This document shows, piece by piece, positions 18,434-26,368 of a stretch of 64,000 nt of DNA. Below the pieces are notes generated by a model that was given only the letters and a program-made list of their open reading frames with translations, did not search any database and was not told the origin of the DNA. The stretch is taken from NCBI GenBank assembly GCA_964567485.1, contig CAZMMX010000005.1:1-64000 (forward strand), in the 5' to 3' direction. Position 1 is the first letter of the stretch. Each line of letters begins with the position of its first letter. The position numbers and the translations under genes are program-made. This stretch comes from UBA1413 sp964567485. GTDB lineage: Bacteria; Bacteroidota; Bacteroidia; Bacteroidales; Prolixibacteraceae.

Positions 18434-18801
18434 ACCAGGCGATCATTGGCATTGGATCCAACATCCGTCCTGAGGAGAACATCCCCCTGGCTCTGCGGTT
18501 ACTGGACGAAATGGTGACCGTCGAAAAGGTATCGGCGCTGGTCACCACTGCCCCTGTGGGGATGACCGACCAGCCCGATTTTGTCAACGGAGCCGTCCGC
18601 ATCAAAACCCCCCTGTCGCAGGAAGAACTGGTGCGGCTGCTTAAAAAAATCGAGGACCTGACAGGCCGTGACCGTACTCTCCCCCGTTTCGGCCCCCGCA
18701 CCATCGACCTCGACATCGTCGTCTGGAACGGGGAAATCACCGACCCCGATTATTATACCCGCGACTTCCTCCGATCTGCCGTCAGGGAAGTCACTGAATA
18801 A
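18430..18801 (+). CDS. Short degenerate HPPK (FolK) paralog
   Basis: A 123-residue protein with the N-terminal two thirds of HPPK: IGSNIRPEEN, QPDFVNGAV, and GPRTIDLDIVVW with the magnesium aspartates. It then lacks the normal C-terminal part: the PHP histidine position reads PDY and about 35 residues are missing. It may no longer be a pyrophosphokinase, or it may act on a different pterin. Coupling to folX by a four-base overlap shows it is a maintained gene rather than debris. The canonical folK is at 5516-6013. Confidence 0.75.
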   Translation: MNQAIIGIGSNIRPEENIPLALRLLDEMVTVEKVSALVTTAPVGMTDQPDFVNGAVRIKTPLSQEELVRLLKKIEDLTGRDRTLPRFGPRTIDLDIVVWNGEITDPDYYTRDFLRSAVREVTE

Positions 18802-18838
18802 CCCATACCATAAACGGCAAAAACGCTACAACGCCTTG

Positions 18839-20512
18839 GTGCTGAAGATTTTGAAATCCATATCGTCCCATCAGAGAAAACCCCGCTTTCTTTCCGACAG
18901 AACGGAATCGCTTCTTTTCTGGCTGTTGTTGCTGGCAGGTCTCATTCCCCTGATGACACACCGGTTTTTTGTCACCCTCGACGGCCCCGCCCACCTCTAC
19001 TCAGGATTGGTCCTCAAATCCCTGCTTTTTGACCCACACGGCGCCATCGGAAGGCTCTTCACCATCAACCCGTTCCCTCTCCCCAACTCCACCGCTCATT
19101 TCCTGTTTACCCTCTTCGGTACTTTCCTGCCGGGAAGCTTCACCGAAAAAGCCGTCATCTTCCTTTATCTCTTCTTTACCCCCCTCATTTTCAGAAAGCT
19201 GGTCCTCTTTCTCAGGCCCGAAAACAGAATTCTCTCCTGGACCATGATCCTTTTCGTCCACAACCAGAACTTCTATTTCGGCTTTTTCAATTTTTCCTTC
19301 GGGGTACTCTTTATGTTTCTGACCCTCTGGTTTTACCTCGCCATTCTTCGGAACCAAAAGAAACTCCATTTTCTGCTTCTGGCACTCCTCTTTCTGGTGC
19401 TTTACTTTTCACACCTGATGATTTTTCTGGTTACCCTGGCCCTGATTTTTCTGCTGTCGGCATGCCCGCTGGCGCTTTCTGGCGGTCGCGGAGGACTGAC
19501 AATCTCCGGAGGGAAAAGGGCTGCCAGGAATCTTCTCAGGGCAGGAGTCGCAGCGCTCCCTGCAGTAATATTGACCGTGATGTTCCTGGCAGGCACCGAC
19601 CCCCTGGAAGATCATCCCGAAAGACACAGCTTCTCCCTGCTGGTGGAATGGGTCACAGCCATCAGACCCCTGCTCGCCCTGCGCTACGGGTTTCCGTGGA
19701 AAAGCTATACCTATCTGCTCTTTGGCGTCTTCCTGGTCATGACCATCACCGCAGCGGTCATCCTTTACCGTGATTACAAGGTCAAAAAAAGAACCTCCCC
19801 CGAAGAGCCGATCCTTTTAAGGCTCTCCCCGGCACCCCTCTTTGCCCTGTTTTCCCTGGGATCCCTGGCATTGCTTTTTATCCTTCCCAATACCATTCTG
19901 CTGTCAGAAAGACTTATCCTTCTCTTTTTCCTTTTCTTCATCACCACACTGGCACTTTTCCGTTATCCCCGCTGGGTCCATTATACCCTCGCCATGGTCG
20001 TCATCGTCCTCCATATTTCCTTCACGCGAATGTACACGTACACCCTCGGTGAGTATGCTGAAAATGCGGCATTCGTGGAAGAGACAGCCAGGGAGGCTGA
20101 GCCGGGAGCTCTGCTCCTGCCCCTGAATTATAACGATAAGTGGATATACATGCACATTTCGGGATACGCCGGAATCCATCATCCCCTGGCCTTGCTTGAG
20201 AACTATGAAGCCGGATTAGGCTGGTTCCCGGTCAGGTGGAACCATGATTACTATGAGACCTGGTTCCTTGACCGTTCCGATGCCAGCAATACCCTGCATC
20301 TGTGCGACAATTACATCCATCCTGACCTCCCCGCAACCTTCTCCCTGAAAAGGAACGACGGCACCCTGGAAGTCATACCTTACATTCTGATCATACTCCC
20401 CGGCGACAAAGCATCTCCCCAGATCCCCCCCTGTGCCCGGGAAATCCTGGATGCCTCCTACACAAGAGTGCGGGAAAATGATTTCTGCATTTTATTCAGG
20501 GCCGTGGAGTAA
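18839..20512 (+). CDS. Multi-pass membrane protein, GT-C glycosyltransferase-like
   Basis: About 557 residues with some ten or more membrane helices and a soluble C-terminal domain of about 160 residues. An early loop after the first helix has LDGPAHLYSG, resembling the acidic-histidine loop of GT-C glycosyltransferases that use polyprenyl-phosphate sugars; this is a suggestion, not proof. No ATG lies in a sensible place: the frame extends to an ATG at 18668 inside the folK-like gene, whereas TTG at 18836 or GTG at 18839 would start just after it. I chose the GTG; the start is uncertain. Confidence 0.6.
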   Translation: MLKILKSISSHQRKPRFLSDRTESLLFWLLLLAGLIPLMTHRFFVTLDGPAHLYSGLVLKSLLFDPHGAIGRLFTINPFPLPNSTAHFLFTLFGTFLPGSFTEKAVIFLYLFFTPLIFRKLVLFLRPENRILSWTMILFVHNQNFYFGFFNFSFGVLFMFLTLWFYLAILRNQKKLHFLLLALLFLVLYFSHLMIFLVTLALIFLLSACPLALSGGRGGLTISGGKRAARNLLRAGVAALPAVILTVMFLAGTDPLEDHPERHSFSLLVEWVTAIRPLLALRYGFPWKSYTYLLFGVFLVMTITAAVILYRDYKVKKRTSPEEPILLRLSPAPLFALFSLGSLALLFILPNTILLSERLILLFFLFFITTLALFRYPRWVHYTLAMVVIVLHISFTRMYTYTLGEYAENAAFVEETAREAEPGALLLPLNYNDKWIYMHISGYAGIHHPLALLENYEAGLGWFPVRWNHDYYETWFLDRSDASNTLHLCDNYIHPDLPATFSLKRNDGTLEVIPYILIILPGDKASPQIPPCAREILDASYTRVRENDFCILFRAVE

Positions 20513-20526
20513 GGCGTGCAGACATG

Positions 20527-20554
20527 AAAAAAGGCAGCCCCATTTGGTGCTGCC
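20527..20554 (-). terminator. Rho-independent terminator after frr
   Basis: Stem GGCAGC with GCTGCC (20533-20538 and 20549-20554) with two extra inner pairs. On the minus strand it is followed by six T. It ends the frr transcript and may also act as a hairpin for the convergent membrane-protein gene. Confidence 0.75.
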
Positions 20555-20609
20555 TCAAAGCCATGAAAACAATTAAACAATGTTCAGAAAACAGAAAACT
20601 AGAAACAAT

Positions 20610-21173
20610 TTAGATTGTCATAATATCCTTTTCCTTAGCAGCTACTAAGGTATCAATTTTTTTTACAAAATCATCAGTAAATTTCTGCACAATTTGTTCG
20701 GCATCTTTTTCCATATCCTCAGGTAATCCTGTTTTCAGGAGTTTCTTGAGGCTTTCGTTGCTGTCCTTTCTGTGTGTTCTGATACTGACACGGGCAATTT
20801 CCCCCTCCTTGTTGGCTTGTTTTACGAGGTTTTTCCGCCGTTCTTCGGTCAACGGCGGAATATTGACACGTATGACCTCCCCGTTGTTGTCGGGATTAAA
20901 CCCCAGATTGGCCGCCATAATGGCCTTCTCAATGACGGGGATCATTTTCTTCTCCCAGGGCTGAATGGCGATGGTTCGCGGATCAGGGGTACTGATGTTG
21001 GAGACCTGGCTCAGGGGAACCAGACTGCCGTAATAATCGACAGTAACGGCGTCGACCATAGCAGGATTGGATTTCCCGGCACGGATATGCAGCAGCTCCT
21101 TCTCAAGATGCTGGATGGTCATGTCCATCTTTTCCTTGCAGATATCCAATACAAACTGTGCTTCTTCGTGCAT
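20610..21173 (-). CDS. frr: Ribosome recycling factor
   Basis: Releases ribosomes from mRNA after termination, with EF-G. The 187 residues match the family, with LLHIRAGKSNPAMVD, the PDPRTIAIQPW segment and the conserved PPLTEERRKNLVKQ. The frame opens at a TTG at 21179, but the ATG at 21173 is preferred. A -7 box lies upstream and a terminator follows, so it can be transcribed separately from pyrH. Confidence 0.97.
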   Translation of the reverse strand: MHEEAQFVLDICKEKMDMTIQHLEKELLHIRAGKSNPAMVDAVTVDYYGSLVPLSQVSNISTPDPRTIAIQPWEKKMIPVIEKAIMAANLGFNPDNNGEVIRVNIPPLTEERRKNLVKQANKEGEIARVSIRTHRKDSNESLKKLLKTGLPEDMEKDAEQIVQKFTDDFVKKIDTLVAAKEKDIMTI

Positions 21174-21207
21174 TACCAAGTTTAGTTTCTACTGTTAAGA
21201 GTGATGA

Positions 21208-21215
21208 CAAATATA
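21208..21215 (-). promoter_or_regulatory. -7 box for frr
   Basis: On the minus strand TATATTTG matches TAnnTTTG. It would start transcription about 28 bases before the frr ATG. Confidence 0.5.
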
Positions 21216-21262
21216 TAAAAAAAATGAAATAATAAAAATCCAGGCAAAAAAGTGAGCAGATG

Positions 21263-21973
21263 TCAGACATGAACCAGGGTGCCCACCTGTTCCCCGTTGA
21301 TCAGCCGCAAGAGGTTCCCCTTCCTGTCCATGTTAAAGACGATGACCGGAAGGTGGTTTTCCATGCAGAAAGTGGTGGCCGTCAGGTCCATCACCTTCAG
21401 TCCCAAGCGGTATACCTCTCCGAAGGTGAGCGACTCATACCTGACGGCACCGGGGACTTTCTCAGGATCGGCATTATAAACGCCGTCGACGCGGGTTCCT
21501 TTCAGCAGCACCTCGGCTTCGATTTCGGTTCCCCTGAGGGCGCTGGCCGTGTCGGTGGTAAAGTAAGGATTTCCCGTTCCCCCGGCAATTATGGCGACCT
21601 CTCCCCTGGCCAGGGCTTCCAGGGCCTTTTCTTTGGCATAGTACTCACCGGCGGGTTCCATCCTGATGGAGGTAAAGACACGGGCCGGGCAACCGGCCGA
21701 GATAAGGGCCGACTGCAGGGCCAGACTGTTGATCACCGTGGCCAGCATACCCATCTGGTCCCCCTTCACCCGGTCAAATCCCTTCGAGGCCCCGCTCAGT
21801 CCACGGAAGATATTCCCGCCACCCATCACGATGCCTGTTTGAACCCCTGAAGCCACCACCTGGCTGATCTCCTCAGCATAATCCTGTAGCCTCGCGGCAT
21901 CAATTCCGTAAGATTGGGCCCCAGCCAGCGACTCCCCGCTCAGCTTCAGTAAAATCCGTTTGTACCTGATCAT
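21263..21973 (-). CDS. pyrH: UMP kinase
   Basis: Phosphorylates UMP to UDP in pyrimidine nucleotide synthesis. The 236 residues are usual for the hexameric bacterial enzyme of the amino acid kinase fold: KRILLKLSGESLAG at the N-terminus, VMGGGNIFRG, and the TGNPYFTTDTASALR segment. It follows tsf but is separated from it by a strong terminator. A gap of 83 bases with a -7 box parts it from frr. Confidence 0.97.
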   Translation of the reverse strand: MIRYKRILLKLSGESLAGAQSYGIDAARLQDYAEEISQVVASGVQTGIVMGGGNIFRGLSGASKGFDRVKGDQMGMLATVINSLALQSALISAGCPARVFTSIRMEPAGEYYAKEKALEALARGEVAIIAGGTGNPYFTTDTASALRGTEIEAEVLLKGTRVDGVYNADPEKVPGAVRYESLTFGEVYRLGLKVMDLTATTFCMENHLPVIVFNMDRKGNLLRLINGEQVGTLVHV

Positions 21974-22033
21974 AGTCTCTTATTTATCATTGACTGTTCT
22001 GGTTCTTCCGAACCACATTCCATTCAGGGGTGA

Positions 22034-22069
22034 AAATAAAAAAAGGTTTCCTGAATCAGGAAACCTTTT
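22034..22069 (-). terminator. Rho-independent terminator after tsf
   Basis: A near-perfect inverted repeat of 14 bases (22041-22054 with 22056-22069). On the minus strand it is followed by seven T, then ATTTT. It ends the rplM-rpsI-rpsB-tsf operon before pyrH. Confidence 0.9.
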
Positions 22070-22091
22070 GCATATTTTTCAACCCTGTGGA

Positions 22092-22919
22092 TCAGGCATC
22101 GAGGGCGAATCTTTCAAAAGAGGTCACCGTAAGGCTCTTGTCGTGCTGATCGAGGTACTGTTTCACCGAGATCTTGCTTTCTTTCACAAAGCTCTGCTCT
22201 AAAAGAGCCGACTCCTGGAACCATTTCTGAAGTGCTCCCTGGGCAATTTTGTCAAGCATGGCTTCGGGTTTCCCTTCGAGGCGGAATTTTTCCTTGGCGA
22301 TCTCCAGTTCTTTGGCAATGACTTCCGGCGCGATGACATCACGGCTGACAGCCACGGGATTCATGGCAGCTACCTGCATGGCCACATCCTTACCCACCTG
22401 AGCGTCCACGCCGGCTTTGCTGAAACCCACGATGGTCGCCAGTTTGTTCCCGGGGTGAATGTAAGGAACCACACTTTCGGCTTTCACCTTTCCGTAGAAA
22501 GAGAGATCCAGTTTCTCACCGATGATGCCGACCTGCTCGATCACCTGGTCCCCAATGGAACGGCCGTCAAGGACGATACTCTTCAGTTCATCAAGGGTGG
22601 CGGGCTGCTGTGCCAGGGCGGCGTCAAGGATCTGATTGGTGAAGGCGATGAACTTTTCATTCTTGGCCACGAAATCAGTCTCGCAATTCAGAACCACAAG
22701 GGCCCCGAATTTGCCGTCTGCGTTTACCCGGGCCAGAACGCATCCTTCGGTGGCATCACGGTCGGCACGCTTGCTGGCCACCAGTTTGCCACGTTCACGG
22801 ATAATCTCCACGGCACGGTCAAAATTCCCGTCGGCCTCGACCAGCGCATTCTTGCAATCCATCATTCCGGCGCCGGTGGCATGACGCAGTTTTACCACAT
22901 CTGCTGTTGTTACTGACAT
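22092..22919 (-). CDS. tsf: Elongation factor Ts
   Basis: Guanine nucleotide exchange factor for EF-Tu. The 275 residues begin with the UBA-like N-terminal domain (VVKLRHATGAGMMDCKNAL) and contain the TDFVAKNEKF core motif that inserts into EF-Tu. It is 55 bases downstream of rpsB, the universal rpsB-tsf arrangement, and is followed by a strong terminator. Confidence 0.97.
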   Translation of the reverse strand: MSVTTADVVKLRHATGAGMMDCKNALVEADGNFDRAVEIIRERGKLVASKRADRDATEGCVLARVNADGKFGALVVLNCETDFVAKNEKFIAFTNQILDAALAQQPATLDELKSIVLDGRSIGDQVIEQVGIIGEKLDLSFYGKVKAESVVPYIHPGNKLATIVGFSKAGVDAQVGKDVAMQVAAMNPVAVSRDVIAPEVIAKELEIAKEKFRLEGKPEAMLDKIAQGALQKWFQESALLEQSFVKESKISVKQYLDQHDKSLTVTSFERFALDA

Positions 22920-22974
22920 ATCAAGTGCTGTTATTTAATGATTTTAATCCTTTAAAATAAAACTCCGGAAAAGA

Positions 22975-23904
22975 TTATTTTTCTTCCTCTTCTTCGTCAA
23001 GGTCGGTATCGATCTCTTCGTCCTCTTCGATCTCTTCATCCTGTCCGATTTCCAAATCTTCCCCGATCTCTTCCATCTCTTCCGGAACATCGGTATCGAC
23101 CTCCTCTTCGATCACTTCCGCCTTAATCACGGTTTTGCGGGTACGACGGGCACGACGGGGCATTTCGTCTTCTTCTCCCTCGTTGTCCCCATCGATATCG
23201 TCCTTATCGCGTTCTACCCGGCGCTCCTGGAGACCTTCACGGATAGCATCCACCATCAGTCCGGTGATCAGCTGGATCGACTGTGAGGCATCATCATTGG
23301 CGGGGATGACAAAATCGATCCCGTTGGGATCGGAGTTGGTATCCACAATCCCGAAAACAGGGATTCCCAGACGCTGGGCTTCCTTAACGGCGATTTTTTC
23401 CTTCATCACGTCAATGACGAAGAGGGCTGAAGGCAGGCGGGTCAAATCGATGATACTTCCGAGGACCTTCTCCAGTTTGGCACGCTGACGGGTGATCTGC
23501 AGCTTTTCACGTTTCGAAAGTTTCTCCCAGCTGGTATCCTTGGTCAACTTGTCGATCGACACCATTTTTTTGACGGCCTTGCGGATGGTGGGGAAATTGG
23601 TGAGCATCCCCCCCGGCCAGCGCTCTGTCACATAAGGCATTTTCACGGTGGAGACCAGTTCTGACACGATATCCTTGGCCTGCTTCTTTGTGGCCACGAA
23701 TAAAACCTTACGCCCCGACCGGGCAATCTGCTTGATGGCAGCGGCGGCTTCGTCAATCTTGACGATCGTTTTCTGAAGGTCGATGATGTGGATCCCGTTC
23801 TTCTCCATGAAGATGTAAGGCTGCATGTTCGGGTTCCATTTCCTTTTCAGGTGGCCGAAATGCGATCCGGCATCGAGTAACTGCTGAAAATCTGTTCTTG
23901 GCAT
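22975..23904 (-). CDS. rpsB: 30S ribosomal protein S2 with acidic C-terminal tail
   Basis: Small-subunit protein, 309 residues. The first 228 or so are normal S2 (FGHLKRKWNPNMQPYIF, ERWPGGMLTNF, IDVMKEKIAVKEA, IPANDDASQSI). The remaining roughly 80 residues form a tail with a short arginine-rich patch (PRRARRTRK) followed by a run of glutamate and aspartate, unlike the usual 225-260 residue protein. The frame extends to 23973, but MPRTDF at 23904 is the natural start. A structured leader lies upstream and tsf follows. Confidence 0.96.
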   Translation of the reverse strand: MPRTDFQQLLDAGSHFGHLKRKWNPNMQPYIFMEKNGIHIIDLQKTIVKIDEAAAAIKQIARSGRKVLFVATKKQAKDIVSELVSTVKMPYVTERWPGGMLTNFPTIRKAVKKMVSIDKLTKDTSWEKLSKREKLQITRQRAKLEKVLGSIIDLTRLPSALFVIDVMKEKIAVKEAQRLGIPVFGIVDTNSDPNGIDFVIPANDDASQSIQLITGLMVDAIREGLQERRVERDKDDIDGDNEGEEDEMPRRARRTRKTVIKAEVIEEEVDTDVPEEMEEIGEDLEIGQDEEIEEDEEIDTDLDEEEEEK

Positions 23905-23937
23905 CTGTTTACTTTTTTTGAAATCCTGCTTAAAAGC

Positions 23938-23978
23938 AACTGCTGAGTAGTCCCGCACCCGCGGAAGTCTCAACAGTT
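23938..23978 (-). promoter_or_regulatory. Structured leader hairpin upstream of rpsB
   Basis: Between rpsI and rpsB, ten bases at 23938-23947 pair with 23969-23978 (one mismatch on the plus strand, a G-U pair in the minus-strand RNA). Inside, CCGC at 23953-23956 pairs with GCGG at 23961-23964. It lies 34 bases before the rpsB ATG in the same operon. S2 represses its own leader in several bacteria, so an S2-binding site is possible; the family is not recognised. Confidence 0.45.
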
Positions 23979-24017
23979 TTAGATCCCATTGAGTTATTAA
24001 TTATGATAAAAAAAATT

Positions 24018-24404
24018 CTAACGTTTCGAGAACTGGAATCTCTTGCGGGCTTTGGGCTGTCCCGGCTTTTTACGCTCCACCTCACGGCCGTCCCTGGTCA
24101 GGAAACCGGCCAGCTTCAGTTTGGGACGATTCTCAGGATCGACTTTGATCAACGCACGCGAAATACCCAGACGAAGCGCTTCTGCCTGTCCGGAAAACCC
24201 ACCACCGTCGAGGTTCACCTTTACGTCGAAATTCTCCCGCACACCCAAAAGGTTAAGGGGCTGGAGAACCACAAACTGCAGAATCTCAGTCGAGAAATAC
24301 TCCTTCAGTTCACGATTGTTGATGGTAACATTACCTTTCCCCGGCATCAGGTAAACACGGGCAACAGCCGATTTTCGGCGACCAATTGTATTAATTACTT
24401 CCAT
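24018..24404 (-). CDS. rpsI: 30S ribosomal protein S9
   Basis: Small-subunit protein of 128 residues. The N-terminal GRRKSAVARVYL and C-terminal RKKPGQPKARKRFQFSKR, with the terminal KR tail that reaches the P-site tRNA, are typical. It starts five bases after the rplM stop, the usual rplM-rpsI pair. Confidence 0.98.
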   Translation of the reverse strand: MEVINTIGRRKSAVARVYLMPGKGNVTINNRELKEYFSTEILQFVVLQPLNLLGVRENFDVKVNLDGGGFSGQAEALRLGISRALIKVDPENRPKLKLAGFLTRDGREVERKKPGQPKARKRFQFSKR

Positions 24405-24409
24405 GATGC

Positions 24410-24865
24410 TTATTTAATGGTATTTAAATCGATTAATCTGGGCTGCTGGGCCTGGTATTTATGGTCGGGACCGACGACGACTTTCAGGTTCCGGTAAAGA
24501 TCCCGTCCCAGCCGGTTTTTCGGAAGCATCCCTTTGACGGCATGTTCCACCAGCCTTTCAGGAAATTTCACAAGAATCTCAACAGGGGTACGCCTGTACT
24601 GTCCTCCCGGATATCCCGAATGACGCACATACTCCTTATCGGTCATCTTCTTCCCGGTAAGTACCACCTTCTCAGCATTGATAACAATCACATTATCCCC
24701 GCAATCGACATGAGGCGTGTAATCCGTTTTGTGCTTGCCACGCAGTATGCGTGCCGCAGTGCTGGCCAACCTGCCCAGCACCTGTCCGGTAGCGTCGATC
24801 ACCACCCACTCCTTGTTCACTGTCGCTTTGTTGGCCGAAACAGTCTTATAACTAAGTGTATCCAC
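24410..24865 (-). CDS. rplM: 50S ribosomal protein L13
   Basis: Large-subunit protein of 151 residues, with VVIDATGQVLGRLAS, HVDCGDNVIVINAEK, SGYPGGQ and KGMLPKN. Family comparison favours a GTG start at 24865 giving MDTLSYKT; the only upstream in-frame start is another GTG at 24901. It heads the rplM-rpsI-rpsB-tsf operon with a well-formed promoter and a leader of about 140 bases. Confidence 0.97.
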   Translation of the reverse strand: MDTLSYKTVSANKATVNKEWVVIDATGQVLGRLASTAARILRGKHKTDYTPHVDCGDNVIVINAEKVVLTGKKMTDKEYVRHSGYPGGQYRRTPVEILVKFPERLVEHAVKGMLPKNRLGRDLYRNLKVVVGPDHKYQAQQPRLIDLNTIK

Positions 24866-25003
24866 TTGTAAATTATTAGTTTTTACATTCAACAATGACA
24901 CCGCTAAACCCTCCAGCAGCTGCTGTCACCTATGGCATCCGGACAGCTTTGCTTACTGTAAAGTAAATCAGTATCTTATACAAACCTCAGTATGATAATA
25001 ATC
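24866..25003 (-). promoter_or_regulatory. Untranslated leader of the rplM operon
   Basis: From the inferred start of transcription near 25003 to the GTG there are about 138 bases without a gene. A six-pair stem (24922-24927 with 24942-24947) stands out. L13 leaders regulate this operon in some phyla, but I cannot match this to a known one. Confidence 0.35.
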
Positions 25004-25009
25004 GGACTG

Positions 25010-25040
25010 CAAAAGTATTTTCTTTTTTCAGAAATGCAAA
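25010..25040 (-). promoter_or_regulatory. Full Bacteroidetes-type promoter of rplM-rpsI-rpsB-tsf
   Basis: On the minus strand a -33 TTTG (25037-25040) is followed after exactly 19 bases by TACTTTTG (25010-25017), matching TTTG-N19-TAnnTTTG. This is the best promoter in the window. Confidence 0.75.
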
Positions 25041-25133
25041 ACATTCATTCTCAAAAATAAATGATTTTCCGGAGGGAGGCTCCATTTTACCCTGAACCCA
25101 CTCCGGCAAAGGGAAAATACCCTCTCAAACCGG

Positions 25134-25141
25134 TAATTTTG
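25134..25141 (+). promoter_or_regulatory. -7 box for ftsX
   Basis: TAATTTTG matches TAnnTTTG, about 40 bases before the ftsX ATG at 25181. This supports that start rather than the longer frame from 25061. Confidence 0.45.
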
Positions 25142-25180
25142 TTTACTTTTACACCGCACACTCGCCGAATTGATAATACG

Positions 25181-26059
25181 ATGGGAAAAAGTAAGCCTAA
25201 AAAACTGAAGGAAAGGATATTCACCTCCTATCTCACCTCAATGGTCAGTATTACCCTGGTGCTCTTTTTGCTGGGATTACTGATATTGATTCTCTTTAAT
25301 GCCGGACGCCTCTCGGAATACGTGCGTGAAAAAATCGGCTTCACCCTGGTTCTTCACGACGACCTTCAGCCTCAGGAAATTGACCGCCTGCAAAAAAGCC
25401 TCACCACGGAACCCTGGGTGAAATCGCTCCGTTTCATCGATAAGGAGAGTGCCGCCAAAGAACTGGAAACCGAATTGGGAGAAGATTTTACGGGATTCCT
25501 GGGGTTTAATCCCCTCTTTTCATCGATCGAAGTCCGGCTTTTTGCCCCCTATACCCACAGCGACAGTCTGGCCCTCATCGAAAAAGACCTGGTGCAGCTA
25601 CCTCAGGTAAAAGAGGTCTTTTACCAGCGCAGCCTGGTCTCTGTCATCAACGACAATGTCAGAAAGATCACGATCTTCCTGCTCCTCTTCAGCGCCCTGA
25701 TGCTCTTTATCTTCACTGTTCTGATCAACAATACCATCAGAATCTCGGTCTATTCCCAGCGGTTCATCATCAATAACATGATGCTGGTTGGGGCCACCCG
25801 GAGTTTCGTCAGGCGCCCCTTTGTGCGCAAGAGTATCCTTTACGGCATTTACGGGGCCCTTCTTTCCTGCCTCCTCCTGGGAGCAGTGATCTTCACCTAC
25901 AAAAAAGAACTGAGCGGCGTGATCGACTATACCGATTTCCTCCTTCTGGGAACGGTTTTCCTGATCGTGCTGATCATGGGTATCCTCCTCTCCTCGATTT
26001 CTACACACGTCGCCGTCAACCGCTTCCTGAAAATGAAGTTTGACGAAATGTTCTATTAG
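25181..26059 (+). CDS. ftsX: Cell division permease-like protein FtsX
   Basis: Membrane partner of FtsE that couples division to peptidoglycan hydrolase control. The 292 residues have a cytosolic N-terminus, one helix, a large extracytoplasmic domain of about 120 residues (with VLHDDLQPQEIDRLQKSL), and three C-terminal helices. The frame extends to 25061 but MGKSKPKK at 25181 is the natural start. ftsE is not adjacent, as usual in Bacteroidota. DUF3098, uppP and truB follow, a conserved set. Confidence 0.92.
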   Translation: MGKSKPKKLKERIFTSYLTSMVSITLVLFLLGLLILILFNAGRLSEYVREKIGFTLVLHDDLQPQEIDRLQKSLTTEPWVKSLRFIDKESAAKELETELGEDFTGFLGFNPLFSSIEVRLFAPYTHSDSLALIEKDLVQLPQVKEVFYQRSLVSVINDNVRKITIFLLLFSALMLFIFTVLINNTIRISVYSQRFIINNMMLVGATRSFVRRPFVRKSILYGIYGALLSCLLLGAVIFTYKKELSGVIDYTDFLLLGTVFLIVLIMGILLSSISTHVAVNRFLKMKFDEMFY

Positions 26060-26070
26060 GAGAAAAAACC

Positions 26071-26078
26071 TATCTTTG
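26071..26078 (+). promoter_or_regulatory. -7 box for the DUF3098 gene
   Basis: TATCTTTG matches TAnnTTTG just after the ftsX stop and 22 bases before the next ATG. Confidence 0.5.
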
Positions 26079-26099
26079 ACCTTTTAAACCCGACCGTTT

Positions 26100-26348
26100 A
26101 TGGATAAGAAAGAGAGTGAGATGAAAGAGCATCCCGAATTACCCCTGGGAAAGGAGAATTATAAACTCATAGCTTTGGGTTTTCTGATTATCATTGTTGG
26201 GTTTATCCTGATGGCCGGCGGTGGCAGTGAGGACCCCCACCAGTTCAACCCCGAAATTTTCAGCTTCCGAAGGATTACCCTGGCTCCCCTGGTTCTGCTT
26301 TTCGGCTTCATCTTCGAAATCTGGGCCATCATGAAAAAAACCAGGTAA
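26100..26348 (+). CDS. DUF3098 small membrane protein
   Basis: An 82-residue protein with two membrane helices and a charged N-terminus, linked by a short loop (GGGSEDPHQFNPEIFSFRR). It matches my memory of DUF3098, which sits between ftsX and uppP across Bacteroidota. Function is unknown; the context suggests cell division or wall precursor recycling. Confidence 0.8.
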   Translation: MDKKESEMKEHPELPLGKENYKLIALGFLIIIVGFILMAGGGSEDPHQFNPEIFSFRRITLAPLVLLFGFIFEIWAIMKKTR

Positions 26349-26368
26349 ACGCCCTTCACCACCCACCC

